From NCBI RefSeq assembly GCF_002250835.2, contig NZ_NOJY02000012.1:51946-115945 (forward strand): a stretch of DNA of 64,000 bases. The letters are read 5' to 3'. Numbering within the stretch: the stretch's first letter is position 1; each line of letters begins with the position of its first letter. Made by a program: the position numbers and the translations under genes. Source of the DNA: Romboutsia weinsteinii. GTDB lineage: Bacteria > Bacillota > Clostridia > Peptostreptococcales > Peptostreptococcaceae. This document shows positions 26,354 through 35,693 of this stretch, in pieces. Below the pieces are notes generated by a model. The model had not been told where the DNA came from, searched no databases, and was given only the letters and a program-made list of their open reading frames with translations.

Positions 26354-27119
26354 TTGCACTTCCTCCCCCCAACTGTGCCATTACCGAGATGATTCTTTTG
26401 TAGAAATCCTGTTGAGATTCTTCTGGGACTCTTCTTCTAAGTTCATGAAAAACTAATCCATCTTGAATAAATAAGATTCTTGAACAGTAACTTGCTGCAT
26501 TTGCGTCATGAGTAACCATTAAAATTGTTGTCTTATGTTCTTCATTTAACCCCGAAAGTTTTTTCATTAATAATTTTGCATTTTTTGAATCTAGTGCTCC
26601 CGTTGGTTCATCAGCAAGAACTATTTCAGGATTCAAAATCAGCGCCCTAGCAGCAGCTACACGTTGCTTTTGTCCTCCAGACATTTCTGATGGAAACTTC
26701 GTCATAACACTTTCAATCTCTAAATATTTTATAAGCTCATCAATTCTTTTTTCATCTTCTTTTCCCATCATATTATGAATTGCAATAGGTAACATAATAT
26801 TTTCCTTAGCGTTTAAGTTATCAATCAACTCAAAGTTTTGAAATAAATATCCAATGTGATTACCTCTATAGTCAGCTAATTTGTTTCCTTTAAAACTTGC
26901 TATATCTTCTCCCTTAAGAAGGATTTTTCCTTCAGTTGGGTAGGTAGTCGTTGCAATACAATTTAACAATGTTGTCTTTCCTGACCCACTACTTCCCATT
27001 ATACCAACAAATTCTCCATCCATAATCTGAAAGCTAATACCATCTATAGCCTTTGTAATATTATCTTTCTTACCATAGTATTTTCTTAAAGATTGTATCT
27101 CTAATATCTTTTTATCCAT
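26343..27119 (-). CDS. bceA: BceA-type ABC transporter ATPase
   Basis: 258 residues from the ATG at 27119 (AGGAG 10 bases upstream). Walker A GSSGSGKTT, Q-loop FQNFELIDNL, signature MSGGQKQRVAAARAL, Walker B VLADEPTGALDS and the switch His (MVTHDA) are all present. The ADEPTGALDS form is typical of MacB/BceA ATPases. It heads bceABRS, and no BceRS-type operator could be identified by eye in 27120-27271. Confidence 0.93.
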   Translation of the reverse strand: MDKKILEIQSLRKYYGKKDNITKAIDGISFQIMDGEFVGIMGSSGSGKTTLLNCIATTTYPTEGKILLKGEDIASFKGNKLADYRGNHIGYLFQNFELIDNLNAKENIMLPIAIHNMMGKEDEKRIDELIKYLEIESVMTKFPSEMSGGQKQRVAAARALILNPEIVLADEPTGALDSKNAKLLMKKLSGLNEEHKTTILMVTHDANAASYCSRILFIQDGLVFHELRRRVPEESQQDFYKRIISVMAQLGGGSANVL

Positions 27120-27271
27120 TCTTTGTTTTCTCCTCTTCATAAACTTTATTATATTTTTCAATTCTCTAATTATTTAGTTGATACTTTTAATAGATCTATG
27201 TTTAAGTTTATTATACAAAACAATAATCATATATAATACTTACAGTTTATGAAAGGTTTATATATATAAAT

Positions 27272-27303
27272 AAAAAACCGCATCACTCACTTGTGATACG
27301 GTT
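27272..27303 (-). terminator. Terminator after the DUF3189 gene
   Basis: Arms AACCGTATCAC and GTGATGCGGTT, followed by six T on the minus strand. Confidence 0.85.
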
Positions 27304-27340
27304 CATCGTAACAGTAGCATATGAACTTTTAAAACCCACA

Positions 27341-27853
27341 TCATTTTTTCTTCAATTCCTTATTATCTAAAATAATAACCTCTGAATTATCTTTCTTTGC
27401 TACCTTCTTTGTGTGATTTACAAGTTCTATAACATCCTTGTAAGATTGTTTTGCTCCTTTTACAAGTAATGGTACTCCTATAAAATCAAGTTTTAACCAC
27501 CTAGAAAATAATCCACCAAAAGTCATTGGTAATGGCACAGTTGGCGACGTACTAGAAAATATAATTTTCTCATCTAATAGCTTTTGTTTATGAAGCATAG
27601 AAGCTAAATTATATAATCCTGGAATTAAAATTTTTGAACGTCCTCTTCCTACAGTATATACTTCGTTTCCATCTTTATCACTTCCATAATAAAAAAGTTC
27701 TCCACGATTTCCATATACTAACTTATTAAAGTTGGGCAACGCCAATATTTCATCCTTAGTCGGTTCTCTAGTATCATCTAATAATTCTAAGTGATAAGAA
27801 GCTGCTAGAACAGATGAGTGGGTTCCTCCATAACAGTTATATATGTATATCAA
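27341..27853 (-). CDS. DUF3189 family protein
   Basis: About 170 residues with the DUF3189 N-terminal signature YNCYGGTHSSVLAASYHLELL, a Gly/Asn-rich 'YGNRGELFYYG' turn and the later FSSTSPTVPLPMTFGGLFSR. I place the start at the TTG (27853) because AGGTGATG is a fair ribosome site for it and the resulting N-terminus matches the usual family start. A GTG/ATG pair 6-9 bases upstream lacks one. The family is widespread in Firmicutes, and no function is established to my knowledge. It is monocistronic. Confidence 0.75.
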   Translation of the reverse strand: MIYIYNCYGGTHSSVLAASYHLELLDDTREPTKDEILALPNFNKLVYGNRGELFYYGSDKDGNEVYTVGRGRSKILIPGLYNLASMLHKQKLLDEKIIFSSTSPTVPLPMTFGGLFSRWLKLDFIGVPLLVKGAKQSYKDVIELVNHTKKVAKKDNSEVIILDNKELKKK

Positions 27854-28000
27854 TAACATCACCTAATTTCTTATTTCACTTTAATTTAATAATTGTAGTA
27901 TATACATTAAACCTTGGAATTAAACAGTATTTAAACAATCTTTATCCAATATTTTCATTTTATGATTTATTTATAAGGTTTTATATTTTTTCAATTATTT

Positions 28001-29212
28001 CTAGAAATACTCTGAGAAATAAGGTGTCTGCTGTTCTATTGCATCCTCTAGCATATCCAAAGTCTCAGAACTACAAGTAAGTCTACCTATTTTATAAAGA
28101 TAATCTGGACGCTTATATCCAAGTAACATAGTAGTCATAGTTTGAATATCAATTCTATCACTTGTTCTATGTTGAGTACGAGTAACCTCACCTTTTCCAT
28201 CCTTTGTAATTCGTAAGGTAAAAGAACCTTGGTTCCAAGAAAGAAGTGGATCATCCATTGTAAAAGTCCACTCTCGCTCTATTGTATCTGGCTTAAATGG
28301 ATATTGAGCAATAAACTCTACCAAATCAACAATACGAGACATGAAATAAGGCGAAATTGTTTCCTTAATATCTGCATCCTCTAGTAAAAATGCTAACGGT
28401 TCATCTGTATATGTATTACCTATAACCTTTGTAATCATTGAGAAATGTGCACTTATAAAATTCCACAATCCACTTCTAGCTTCTTCATTCACAAAAATCA
28501 TATCTTTGATGTAAAAAATCTCATCCTCTATCCTATAAAGCACATATCCATCTGGTTCATTTTTGTCATTATAATATACTGCTGCCATTAAATCATCAGA
28601 ATCCCAAAGTAAATATTCATTCCAAGCTAAGTCATCACGTAACAATGCCCCATGTGTTTGAAGAGCAAATCGTTCATAAGCTTTTTTAACTACATCACTT
28701 TCCACATCAACACGCTCTACTTCTCCAGATACTTGTTTATTCTTAGGCAATTGATAATCATTAATTTCAAATGTAATCTTATCAGATATAATCTCCCACC
28801 CTTTTCTACGGTAATATGGTATAGAGTATGGATATAAATAAGATATAGTCTGCTTTCTCTCCCTCATGTTTTCAAGTGCTCTATACAATAATTTATGCAT
28901 CAGTCCTTGATTAGCATATTCTGGATAAGTACCTACACCAGTAAGTCCACCCATATCGTATGTTCTATTAAATATACGAACCCTCATAGGATAAACTGCT
29001 ACTTGAGATATTAATTTATCTCTATCAAACCATCCCAAAACATCAGCTTTTTCTAATGTAGGAGATTTAGCTCTAATAATTTCTTTTTCTTCCCATCCAA
29101 CCTTCTGTAAATCTTTATCTGTTACTTGGAAAACATATCTTAAAAGTTGGTTATACTGTTCAAGTTGCTCTAACCCAACATTTTTCATTTTTAACTGTCT
29201 ATTTCTACTCAT
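28001..29212 (-). CDS. Eis-type GNAT N-acetyltransferase
   Basis: 403 residues. An N-terminal GNAT domain has the acetyl-CoA loop region GLTGVGTYPEYANQGLMHKLL. A second GNAT-like domain follows, then a C-terminal SCP2-like domain (about 290-403, ending near the carboxylate needed by Eis enzymes). Eis proteins are hexameric and acetylate several amines of aminoglycosides or other amines. The native substrate here is unknown. AGGAAGG lies 7 bases before the ATG. It may contribute to antibiotic tolerance, but that is inference. Confidence 0.85.
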   Translation of the reverse strand: MSRNRQLKMKNVGLEQLEQYNQLLRYVFQVTDKDLQKVGWEEKEIIRAKSPTLEKADVLGWFDRDKLISQVAVYPMRVRIFNRTYDMGGLTGVGTYPEYANQGLMHKLLYRALENMRERKQTISYLYPYSIPYYRRKGWEIISDKITFEINDYQLPKNKQVSGEVERVDVESDVVKKAYERFALQTHGALLRDDLAWNEYLLWDSDDLMAAVYYNDKNEPDGYVLYRIEDEIFYIKDMIFVNEEARSGLWNFISAHFSMITKVIGNTYTDEPLAFLLEDADIKETISPYFMSRIVDLVEFIAQYPFKPDTIEREWTFTMDDPLLSWNQGSFTLRITKDGKGEVTRTQHRTSDRIDIQTMTTMLLGYKRPDYLYKIGRLTCSSETLDMLEDAIEQQTPYFSEYF

Positions 29213-29598
29213 ATAGAGTCCTTCCTCGCTTTCATCACTCTTCTTTTATTATCTAGAGATTTGATTTTAGTTTATACCTTCTATTGAAAACTATTTCTAT
29301 TTATTTTTTATAATTTATGGCTAAGCCTATACATTCTAAGTTCTTAATATAAGAATAAACCTATGTGCTACACACAGGTCAATATTATTTTTGAAATTTA
29401 ATTCTATACCCTATTATTTATCTTATATGTATTTTGTAAAAGCTCTCTTTAAGATAGTTTTTATCTCATTATTTATTATTATTTAATTAAAATTATTTAT
29501 TCTATAACTTATAACTTTCATAACTCAGCCTTATACTAAAAACTACACATATCTAATTTATCATTCTAAAAAATAATTTTTAGCCTAAAATTTATTAA
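29213..29598. other. Intergenic AT-rich stretch
   Basis: It holds the promoter region of the acetyltransferase gene and one small hairpin (ACCTGTGT/ACATAGGT, near 29362-29382). I see no open frame with a ribosome site and no repeat shared with the rest of the window. Confidence 0.4.
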
Positions 29599-29649
29599 CC
29601 CCTTAGATTAGTAAATGGATAGTTTCCATATAAATACTAATTTAAGGGG
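29599..29649 (-). terminator. Terminator of the nhaC-asparaginase operon
   Basis: Long hairpin, arms CCCCTTAAATTAGTA-like and TACTAATCTAAGGGG with one mismatch, 13 bases after the asparaginase stop. The T-run on the exit is weak. Confidence 0.7.
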
Positions 29650-29662
29650 CTATTTAACTTAT

Positions 29663-30667
29663 TTAAAATATATTTAATTTAAAAGCAGCTTTACTTTCTC
29701 CTACTAATTCATTTTTGTGATTATAAACTCTTACATTATGCTCATCAGCGAAATACTCTAAATCCTCTTTAGGAATAACACCTAACTGATGCAAAAGTTC
29801 AATAAGTACAATATTTCTCATAGGTGATAGTCCATCATGAACCTTAATAGCAAATCCTATCCCCTTATCAATAATTGCTCCACCAAAATATCCATTAGCT
29901 CCTGATTTTACAACTATCTTGTTTGGATACTTTTCCATTAATTTAAAGTCAATTCTATCTGAACCTGAAGCATATACTGGATTTTTCATAACAGCATTAA
30001 CAACTCTAGTTACAGATTCCCTGTACTCTTCCTCAAGACTGGAAGGTTCAACCATACGCGCCATTCCATATGCAAACTTATTTAAAGGTAGTGTATGAAC
30101 AGGAACACCACATCCATCAAGTCCTATACCTATATCATCTTTATTGTAATCACAAAGTGTACCTATCATTTCTACAATTCTTATTTGATGTGGATGATCT
30201 ACTTGACAGTAAGTATCTAAATCTTCATTAAGATGCTTTACTGTTGCTAACATACCAGCATGCTTTCCACTACAATTATTATGAACAGCTAAGGCTTTTT
30301 CTCCTTTTTCCTTCATAGCTTTTGTAACATCTTCTTTAAAAGGATAATGCTCTCCACATTGTAAATAATCTTCACTTAGTCCTATTTTATCTAAAATACT
30401 TCTAACTGCATCAACATGAATCTTCTCACCAGAGTGTGATGCGCAAATTTGTGAGATTTCTTTATCATCTATTTTATAAGCATCTATTGCACCATGTAAG
30501 ACAGGAACTACTGCCTGCATTAGTTTTGCAGATGAACGTGCATATGCAACTTCATATGGATCTCCTGCAAAGTAAAGTAAGTTCCCCTTTGAATCTACAA
30601 CTGCAATAGATCCTGTTGTAATAAGATCCACCAAATCCCCACGATATGTATTTACTAGTACTTCCAT
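29663..30667 (-). CDS. L-asparaginase, thermolabile AnsA-II (Asparaginase_II) family
   Basis: 334 residues from the ATG at 30667 (AGGAGAGAG upstream). An in-frame start at 30724 is inside the upstream gene's end and lacks a site. Family motifs include RSSAKLMQAVV, ICASHSGE, the NNCSGKHAGML stretch with its catalytic Ser/Lys, and a GxDGCGVP turn. It is of the Rhizobium etli-type asparaginase family, unrelated to E. coli AnsB. It splits Asn to Asp and ammonia in the cytosol. It is cotranscribed with the NhaC-type antiporter 13 bases upstream. Confidence 0.88.
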   Translation of the reverse strand: MEVLVNTYRGDLVDLITTGSIAVVDSKGNLLYFAGDPYEVAYARSSAKLMQAVVPVLHGAIDAYKIDDKEISQICASHSGEKIHVDAVRSILDKIGLSEDYLQCGEHYPFKEDVTKAMKEKGEKALAVHNNCSGKHAGMLATVKHLNEDLDTYCQVDHPHQIRIVEMIGTLCDYNKDDIGIGLDGCGVPVHTLPLNKFAYGMARMVEPSSLEEEYRESVTRVVNAVMKNPVYASGSDRIDFKLMEKYPNKIVVKSGANGYFGGAIIDKGIGFAIKVHDGLSPMRNIVLIELLHQLGVIPKEDLEYFADEHNVRVYNHKNELVGESKAAFKLNIF

Positions 30668-30680
30668 AATCTCTCTCCTT

Positions 30681-32093
30681 TTATATCTGGTTACATAGCT
30701 GTAACTCTTCTTGTTCTTCTTCACTGTATCTTGCCATACCTATTCCTGTAATACCACAAAGTAGTGAGAATAAAGGACATAGGTAACATAAAAATGCGTA
30801 AGGTGCATACTCTGCAAATGAAATATTAAGAGTATTCATTATAAATACTGCTGTAACTCCCCAAGGAATTATGGTTACACCAATTGTTCCACAGTCTTCA
30901 CATATTCTAGATACGTTTTCTGGCTTAAGCCCCTTTACCTTGAATAAATCTAACATTGTAGATTGAACCATTATAGCTGAAAAACAGTGAGAACCAGTAA
31001 GACCTATAGATAAATAACTTATACCCATAGCACTTGCTACTAAGCCACCAGTTGATTTTATCTTTTGTGCAAATTTTGAAACAAGTACATTTATTATTCC
31101 TATTTCTTTTATCATACCACCAATACCAGTTGTAAATATTACAGCTTGAACTGTACTGTTCATACTATTCATACCCCCACGATTTAGAAGTGTTGATAAA
31201 AATTCTAATTCAAATTCTTTATTAAATCCTTTATAAAAACTATCGAAAACTAAAGTATGTTCAAAGCCTTGATAGAATATTGCAATAACTAATCCTAATA
31301 TAACTCCTGATAAAATTGATTGTGCTGGTGATTTCTTTTTTAACAGCATTATGATAACTATAACCATTGGTAAAAGTGTTATAACACCTAATTTAAAATT
31401 GTCCGCTAAACCTAATGAGATTTGTTCTATAAGAGTAAAATCTGCTGTTCCAGATACTTTGAATCCTAAGAAAAGGAAAATTATAGCAGATACTATAAGT
31501 GATGGTACTGTAGTATAAAGCATATGCTTTACATGTGTCAATACGTTAACATTCATTACTCCAGATGCAAAGTTTGTTGTGTCTGAAAGAGGTGAAAGTT
31601 TGTCCCCAAACCAAGATCCACTAATAATTGCTCCAGCCGTCATACCTGCTGGTATTCCAAGACCTGTTCCAACTCCAAGTAGCGCTACCCCTACAGTCCC
31701 CATAGTACCCCATGAAGTTCCCGTAAACATTGAAACTATAGCACATAAAAGAAGTGATGTTACTAGGAAGTACTTTGCATTTATTATTTTAATTCCATAG
31801 TATATAATTGTTGGAACTGTACCTGATGCAATCCACACTCCTATCAATGCTCCAACAGCTAGCATTATGACTACAGCTTGTAAACTATTTCTTACGGTGT
31901 CTAATGCTTTAGTCTCTAGATCTTGGTATGTATATCCTAATTTTAAAGCATATACATTAATAAGTATCCAAGCTAAAAACATAGTAACATTTAAATGAAT
32001 CCCTAAAACTGTAACCCCTGAAACCATAAATACTGCTAAGCTTAATAGTGTAAACAATGAGTAAGCAAAAGTTGGTGTCTGTTTTTCTCTCAT
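30681..32093 (-). CDS. nhaC: NhaC-family Na+/H+ antiporter
   Basis: 470 residues with eleven to twelve membrane helices. NhaC landmarks are present: FTGTSWGTMGTVGVALLG and ISGSWFGDKLSPLSDTTNFASG, and a later SSTVQA-type/GSHCFSAI segment. Members exchange Na+ for H+ or for organic anions. Paired with an asparaginase it may move Asn, Asp or a related anion, which is inference from the operon. A cre-like site and an inverted repeat lie in the promoter, and the divergent gene is an RpiR regulator. Confidence 0.88.
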   Translation of the reverse strand: MREKQTPTFAYSLFTLLSLAVFMVSGVTVLGIHLNVTMFLAWILINVYALKLGYTYQDLETKALDTVRNSLQAVVIMLAVGALIGVWIASGTVPTIIYYGIKIINAKYFLVTSLLLCAIVSMFTGTSWGTMGTVGVALLGVGTGLGIPAGMTAGAIISGSWFGDKLSPLSDTTNFASGVMNVNVLTHVKHMLYTTVPSLIVSAIIFLFLGFKVSGTADFTLIEQISLGLADNFKLGVITLLPMVIVIIMLLKKKSPAQSILSGVILGLVIAIFYQGFEHTLVFDSFYKGFNKEFELEFLSTLLNRGGMNSMNSTVQAVIFTTGIGGMIKEIGIINVLVSKFAQKIKSTGGLVASAMGISYLSIGLTGSHCFSAIMVQSTMLDLFKVKGLKPENVSRICEDCGTIGVTIIPWGVTAVFIMNTLNISFAEYAPYAFLCYLCPLFSLLCGITGIGMARYSEEEQEELQLCNQI

Positions 32094-32219
32094 ATCTCTT
32101 TATCTCCCCTTAGTATATTAGTTTGTCTACTTTATTAAAGCCTCAACCTTTACTTATCATGGTTGTTGACTTATAATGATTATACTTAACTTTATAGTGA
32201 GAAAAGTATAATTTTAAAG

Positions 32220-32294
32220 TATTTACTTTATTATATCATTTTTAATATCGTTTTCAATGCAAATACTTTAACTTTTCAGAAAATAAAGTAAATA
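32220..32294. promoter_or_regulatory. Inverted repeat in the nhaC/RpiR divergent promoter
   Basis: TATTTACTTTATT at 32220-32232 and its exact complement AATAAAGTAAATA at 32282-32294, 49 bp apart. This is a candidate operator pair for the adjacent RpiR-type regulator. The second arm lies 30 bases before that gene's start. Confidence 0.5.
32243..32257 (-). promoter_or_regulatory. cre site upstream of nhaC
   Basis: On the minus strand TTGAAAACGATATTA matches the CcpA cre consensus except at one position (T for C near the 3' end). The placement in the nhaC-asparaginase promoter suggests glucose repression. Confidence 0.6.
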
Positions 32295-32324
32295 ATGAAT
32301 TCTTAGGGAGTTAATAAATATAAA

Positions 32325-33137
32325 ATGAATATTATCGAAATTATACAAAGTAATTACGCTACTTTAACTAATAAACAAAAGATGGTTGCCGATTACTTAA
32401 CTAACAACCCTTCTGATATATGTTATGTTTCGCTTGCTACACTAAGTAAAAATATAGGTTGCTCAGAGGTTACAATACTTAAGATTTGCAAAATTATAGG
32501 GGTTGATAGTTTTATTGAGTTAAAGGAAGAGTTTAGAAGCTATAATCAAAGTCTGGTTAATAAGTACTCGGTTTCTTCTTATTCAGTTCCATCTGAGATA
32601 ACAGATACTGATTCTAAAATAGATTTTTTAAAAAATATTTGTAATGAAGAGTTAGATAAGATAGTAGGTTTTTATAACTCAGTAGATTTAGAAAGTGTGT
32701 TGTCTATTGCCAAGCTTATATGTAAAAATCATATAATATATTTGTTTGCACACGATGCTTCTAAGGCTTTGGCTTCAGTGCTTAAAGGAAGATTTGATGT
32801 GTTAAATTTAAATGTGGTGTTGGTGGATTTGTCTGATATGAAGGAAGTTGAGTATATTATGAGACAAGTTACTAAAGATGATGTTGCTATATTTTTAAGT
32901 TTTCCTAATTATTACTATTCTATTAAGAGTATTGCCGAAAATATTAAACATAACGGATGTGAACTTGTGCTTTTTACTGATAGTCTAGATTGTCCTGTTG
33001 CTGATTGTACGGATAATATTTTAATGTGTAATACTAGGACAAAGATATTTTATAATTCATGGCTACAGCCTATTGCTTTGATAAATATACTTACGTCAAT
33101 TTTGGCTATGTTAATTAAAGATAGTAGTGAGTTTTAA
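32325..33137 (+). CDS. MurR/RpiR-family transcriptional regulator
   Basis: 270 residues. The N-terminal RpiR helix-turn-helix (ATLTNKQKMVADYLTNNPSDICYVSLATLSKNIGCSEVTILKICK) is followed by a SIS-type sugar-phosphate domain (about 105-265). The serine-rich ligand loop is less typical than usual, so the ligand need not be a sugar phosphate. It is divergent from nhaC-asparaginase and probably controls it. AGGGAG lies 14 bases before the ATG, a rather long spacing. Confidence 0.88.
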   Translation: MNIIEIIQSNYATLTNKQKMVADYLTNNPSDICYVSLATLSKNIGCSEVTILKICKIIGVDSFIELKEEFRSYNQSLVNKYSVSSYSVPSEITDTDSKIDFLKNICNEELDKIVGFYNSVDLESVLSIAKLICKNHIIYLFAHDASKALASVLKGRFDVLNLNVVLVDLSDMKEVEYIMRQVTKDDVAIFLSFPNYYYSIKSIAENIKHNGCELVLFTDSLDCPVADCTDNILMCNTRTKIFYNSWLQPIALINILTSILAMLIKDSSEF

Positions 33138-33138
33138 A

Positions 33139-33179
33139 TAACTACCCCTAGATCATAAAAAACGACTTAGGGGTAGTTA
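33139..33179. terminator. Bidirectional terminator
   Basis: Arms TAACTACCCCTA and TAGGGGTAGTTA, nearly perfect, with T-rich exits, between the convergent RpiR and ABC-2 permease genes. Confidence 0.9.
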
Positions 33180-33200
33180 CTTTTGTTTGTATTTATTTAA

Positions 33201-33944
33201 TTATTCCCATTTAAAATACCTAAGAGCTACACCAGTACATATAATCCCTATTACAATCATCATAACAATAGGCATAAAGACTTCATCAATTTCCAACCCA
33301 AGAGAAGTAGATTTTAAAAGTTTTATCCCTTGTGTAAGCGGTAATATATCTGCAATTTTTTGAAGTGATGTAGGCATAACCTCATAAGGTAGTGTCGCTC
33401 CTGAAAAAATCAACATAGGAAAATATAAAACACTAGCTATTACACTTGCACTCTTAATATTTTTAGCAATTCCACCTACCATCATGCCTATACTAAACAT
33501 AGAAGCCATTACTAAAAAATAAGTACATATAAATTTAAACCATGATCCTCTAAAGCTAAAATCAAAGAAAATCTTTGCTATCGCATATACAAGTATAAGT
33601 GAAACTATAGAATAAAGAGCATAGATTACTATCTGAACCATCAAAATCATTGCAGGGCTTACAGGTGTTACCTTAAATCTTTTTAAAATTTTCTTATGAC
33701 GATAATCTGATACCACCAATGGTAATCCCATGACTCCCCCTGCACATATTGCAATTGTAGCAATACCGCCAAAAGATTGTTCTAAAAATGAGTATCCAGC
33801 CCCATTAAAAGCTTCTTTGTTTCCATAGATTATTCCAAGAATAATAGTTAATACTACTGGCATACAAATTGCAAAAATCAGCATATCCATACCTCGTAGT
33901 GACAGTTTCATTTCAGTTTTTAACATAGCTTTAAATGATTTCAT
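33201..33944 (-). CDS. ABC-2 type exporter permease
   Basis: 247 residues with six membrane helices and the ABC-2 pattern (MVGGIAKNIKSASVIASVLYFPMLIFSGATLPYE). I choose the ATG at 33944, which has AGGAGG 9 bases upstream, over an in-frame ATG at 33962. It overlaps the ATPase gene by 14 bases. It probably extrudes a drug or peptide, with expression governed by the MerR-type protein two genes upstream. Confidence 0.88.
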   Translation of the reverse strand: MKSFKAMLKTEMKLSLRGMDMLIFAICMPVVLTIILGIIYGNKEAFNGAGYSFLEQSFGGIATIAICAGGVMGLPLVVSDYRHKKILKRFKVTPVSPAMILMVQIVIYALYSIVSLILVYAIAKIFFDFSFRGSWFKFICTYFLVMASMFSIGMMVGGIAKNIKSASVIASVLYFPMLIFSGATLPYEVMPTSLQKIADILPLTQGIKLLKSTSLGLEIDEVFMPIVMMIVIGIICTGVALRYFKWE

Positions 33945-34662
33945 TTTCAATTTCCTCCTCATCTGTATACCATAAATAAGCTTCCTCTAATTTTTCAAAA
34001 GGACTTTTTTCAATTGCTTCTTTAACATTCCCATAGAAAATACTACTTCCTTTTTTTAGTATGCAAATTTTATCACATAATATTTCTACTTCATCCATAA
34101 AATGTGAAGTTAAAAATATGGTAAGACCTTTTTCTTTTAAATCCAAAAGCCCTTTCCATACATCTCTTCTTGCTCTAGCATCAAGACCTGTTGTTAATTC
34201 ATCTAAAAATACAACTTCTGGATTTGGAATTAATGCAAGTATAATAAATAATCGTTGCTTTTGTCCTCCTGATAATTCACTTATTTGGCTTTTGCATTTG
34301 TCCATTAGACCAAACTGATTTAACAGCTCTTTATAATCTGATGGATGCTTGTAAAGAGAGCATGTAACTTCACAAATTTCTTCTACCGTTAGTTTGTCTT
34401 GATAATTTGATTCTTGAAACTGTACTCCAACTCTCTGATATAGTTTCTTTCTCTCTTTTTCTGGATTCATTCCTAAAATTGAAACTGATCCACTATCAAA
34501 TCTCTTTGTTCCCAAAACACATTCAATAATTGTACTTTTTCCTGCTCCATTAGCACCAAGTAATCCAAATACTTCACCAGGTTTTACTGATATACTAACA
34601 TTGTTTACTGCTTGTGTACTTCCATATGATTTGCATAAGGCATGAATTTTAATTGTATCCAT
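33931..34662 (-). CDS. ABC-2 exporter ATPase
   Basis: 243 residues with Walker A GANGAGKST, Q-loop VQFQESNYQD, signature LSGGQKQR and Walker B VVFLDELTTGLD. The residue after the Walker B Asp is Glu, and the usual Pro is replaced by Leu (DELTTG), a common variant in this class. The switch His is in TSHFMDE. AGGAGG precedes the ATG. The promoter has a 19-bp spacer bearing a dyad, the hallmark of MerR control. Confidence 0.9.
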   Translation of the reverse strand: MDTIKIHALCKSYGSTQAVNNVSISVKPGEVFGLLGANGAGKSTIIECVLGTKRFDSGSVSILGMNPEKERKKLYQRVGVQFQESNYQDKLTVEEICEVTCSLYKHPSDYKELLNQFGLMDKCKSQISELSGGQKQRLFIILALIPNPEVVFLDELTTGLDARARRDVWKGLLDLKEKGLTIFLTSHFMDEVEILCDKICILKKGSSIFYGNVKEAIEKSPFEKLEEAYLWYTDEEEIENEII

Positions 34663-34696
34663 ATTAATAGACCTCCTACTTTTTTAGTATATAAAT

Positions 34697-34727
34697 AAAT
34701 TAACACCAGAATTAAGTCTGGTGTTAA
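34697..34727 (-). promoter_or_regulatory. MerR-type promoter of the ABC exporter
   Basis: On the minus strand a -35 TTAACA (34727-34722) and -10 TAATTT (34702-34697) are 19 bp apart. A dyad with arms AACACCAGA and TCTGGTGTT fills the spacer. A 19-bp spacer with a central dyad is what MerR regulators recognise and untwist. The dyad may double as the terminator of the MerR gene, whose last codons it overlaps. Confidence 0.75.
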
Positions 34728-35488
34728 ACTGTAGGGTTTGGATTAAATTTTTCTTGCATATTGTTTAACTGAGCTAAAATACTTCTTGCATTTGACTCCG
34801 CTTCATTTAAAGATGTAATAAGTTTATCGCATACACTTACTATGTCATCATCATCTTTAGGTGTATTAAGCACTTCTTTTATATCTGTTTCTGAATTATT
34901 TGATATTGAATTTATCATTCTTAAAATTGATGCAAGTGAATAATTAGCACAGCGTAAGGAGCGTATTATCTTTAATAGTTGTATATCATCTTTAGTGTAT
35001 ACTCTGTATCCATTATCTTTTCTCTTAACAGAAAGTAAGCCGTTCATTTCCCAGTTTCTTAAAGTATCTATTGTAACTTGTAGATAATCTGCTGTTTCTT
35101 TTCTAGTTAGAAATATATCATCTTCTTTATTTTCTATACCTAAGAGAAGCTGTTTTGAAATTTCAATAGCTTCTTCTGCATTTTTTCGTTCATATATGAC
35201 CTGGTCAATATAATTTTTTGTAGATTCTATTGCTTCTTGAAATTTAGCTTTGGCGGATAATTTAATTATATTAATCATTTTTTTCCTAAGACCATTTTGT
35301 AATACCTCAACCTTAAGTGCTGTTCTAGCTAATTTAAATTGTTCAATATGAAAATCTGTGAAGATACGATATCCATTAGGCAGTCTTTGTGGCTTTGGTA
35401 TCAATTCTAACTCTTCATATAATCGTACAGTATTTGGGTGTATGTTAATTATCTTTGCTACTTGTGATGTCTTATATTTGTTTGTCAT
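34724..35488 (-). CDS. MerR-family regulator with two DNA-binding domains
   Basis: 254 residues with two MerR winged-helix units in tandem: residues about 5-75 (YKTSQVAKIINIHPNTVRLYEELELIPKPQ) and about 127-197 (LTRKETADYLQVTIDTLRNWEMNGLLSVKRKDNGYRVYTKDD). A short helical linker joins them and a helical tail follows. There are no Cys suited to metal sensing, so a drug or peptide ligand is more likely. GGAGGTG precedes the ATG. Its own promoter and that of the ABC exporter share the same half-site. Confidence 0.88.
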   Translation of the reverse strand: MTNKYKTSQVAKIINIHPNTVRLYEELELIPKPQRLPNGYRIFTDFHIEQFKLARTALKVEVLQNGLRKKMINIIKLSAKAKFQEAIESTKNYIDQVIYERKNAEEAIEISKQLLLGIENKEDDIFLTRKETADYLQVTIDTLRNWEMNGLLSVKRKDNGYRVYTKDDIQLLKIIRSLRCANYSLASILRMINSISNNSETDIKEVLNTPKDDDDIVSVCDKLITSLNEAESNARSILAQLNNMQEKFNPNPTV

Positions 35489-35513
35489 AGTAGTTTCACC
35501 TCCATTTAACTAT

Positions 35514-35544
35514 ATCATAACCTGTATATTAAGTCTGGTGTTAT
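35514..35544 (-). promoter_or_regulatory. MerR-type autoregulated promoter
   Basis: On the minus strand -35 ATAACA (35544-35539) and -10 TATGAT (35519-35514) are separated by 19 bp. The 16-mer ATTAAGTCTGGTGTTA (plus strand, 35528-35543) is identical to the one in the exporter promoter (34711-34726). The second half of the dyad is imperfect (TACAGGTTAT). Confidence 0.75.
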
Positions 35545-35693
35545 AATGGATAGTTAGCTTATATTATTCGTAGTATGTGCTTATCAGGAGATTATCTCAC
35601 ATAATTTTCTATACCTCATTAAGTATTTACTTGTCACTTTATTTAGGAATATTTGCTATAATTAAATTAACTTATAAAAAAGGTGGTATGTTT

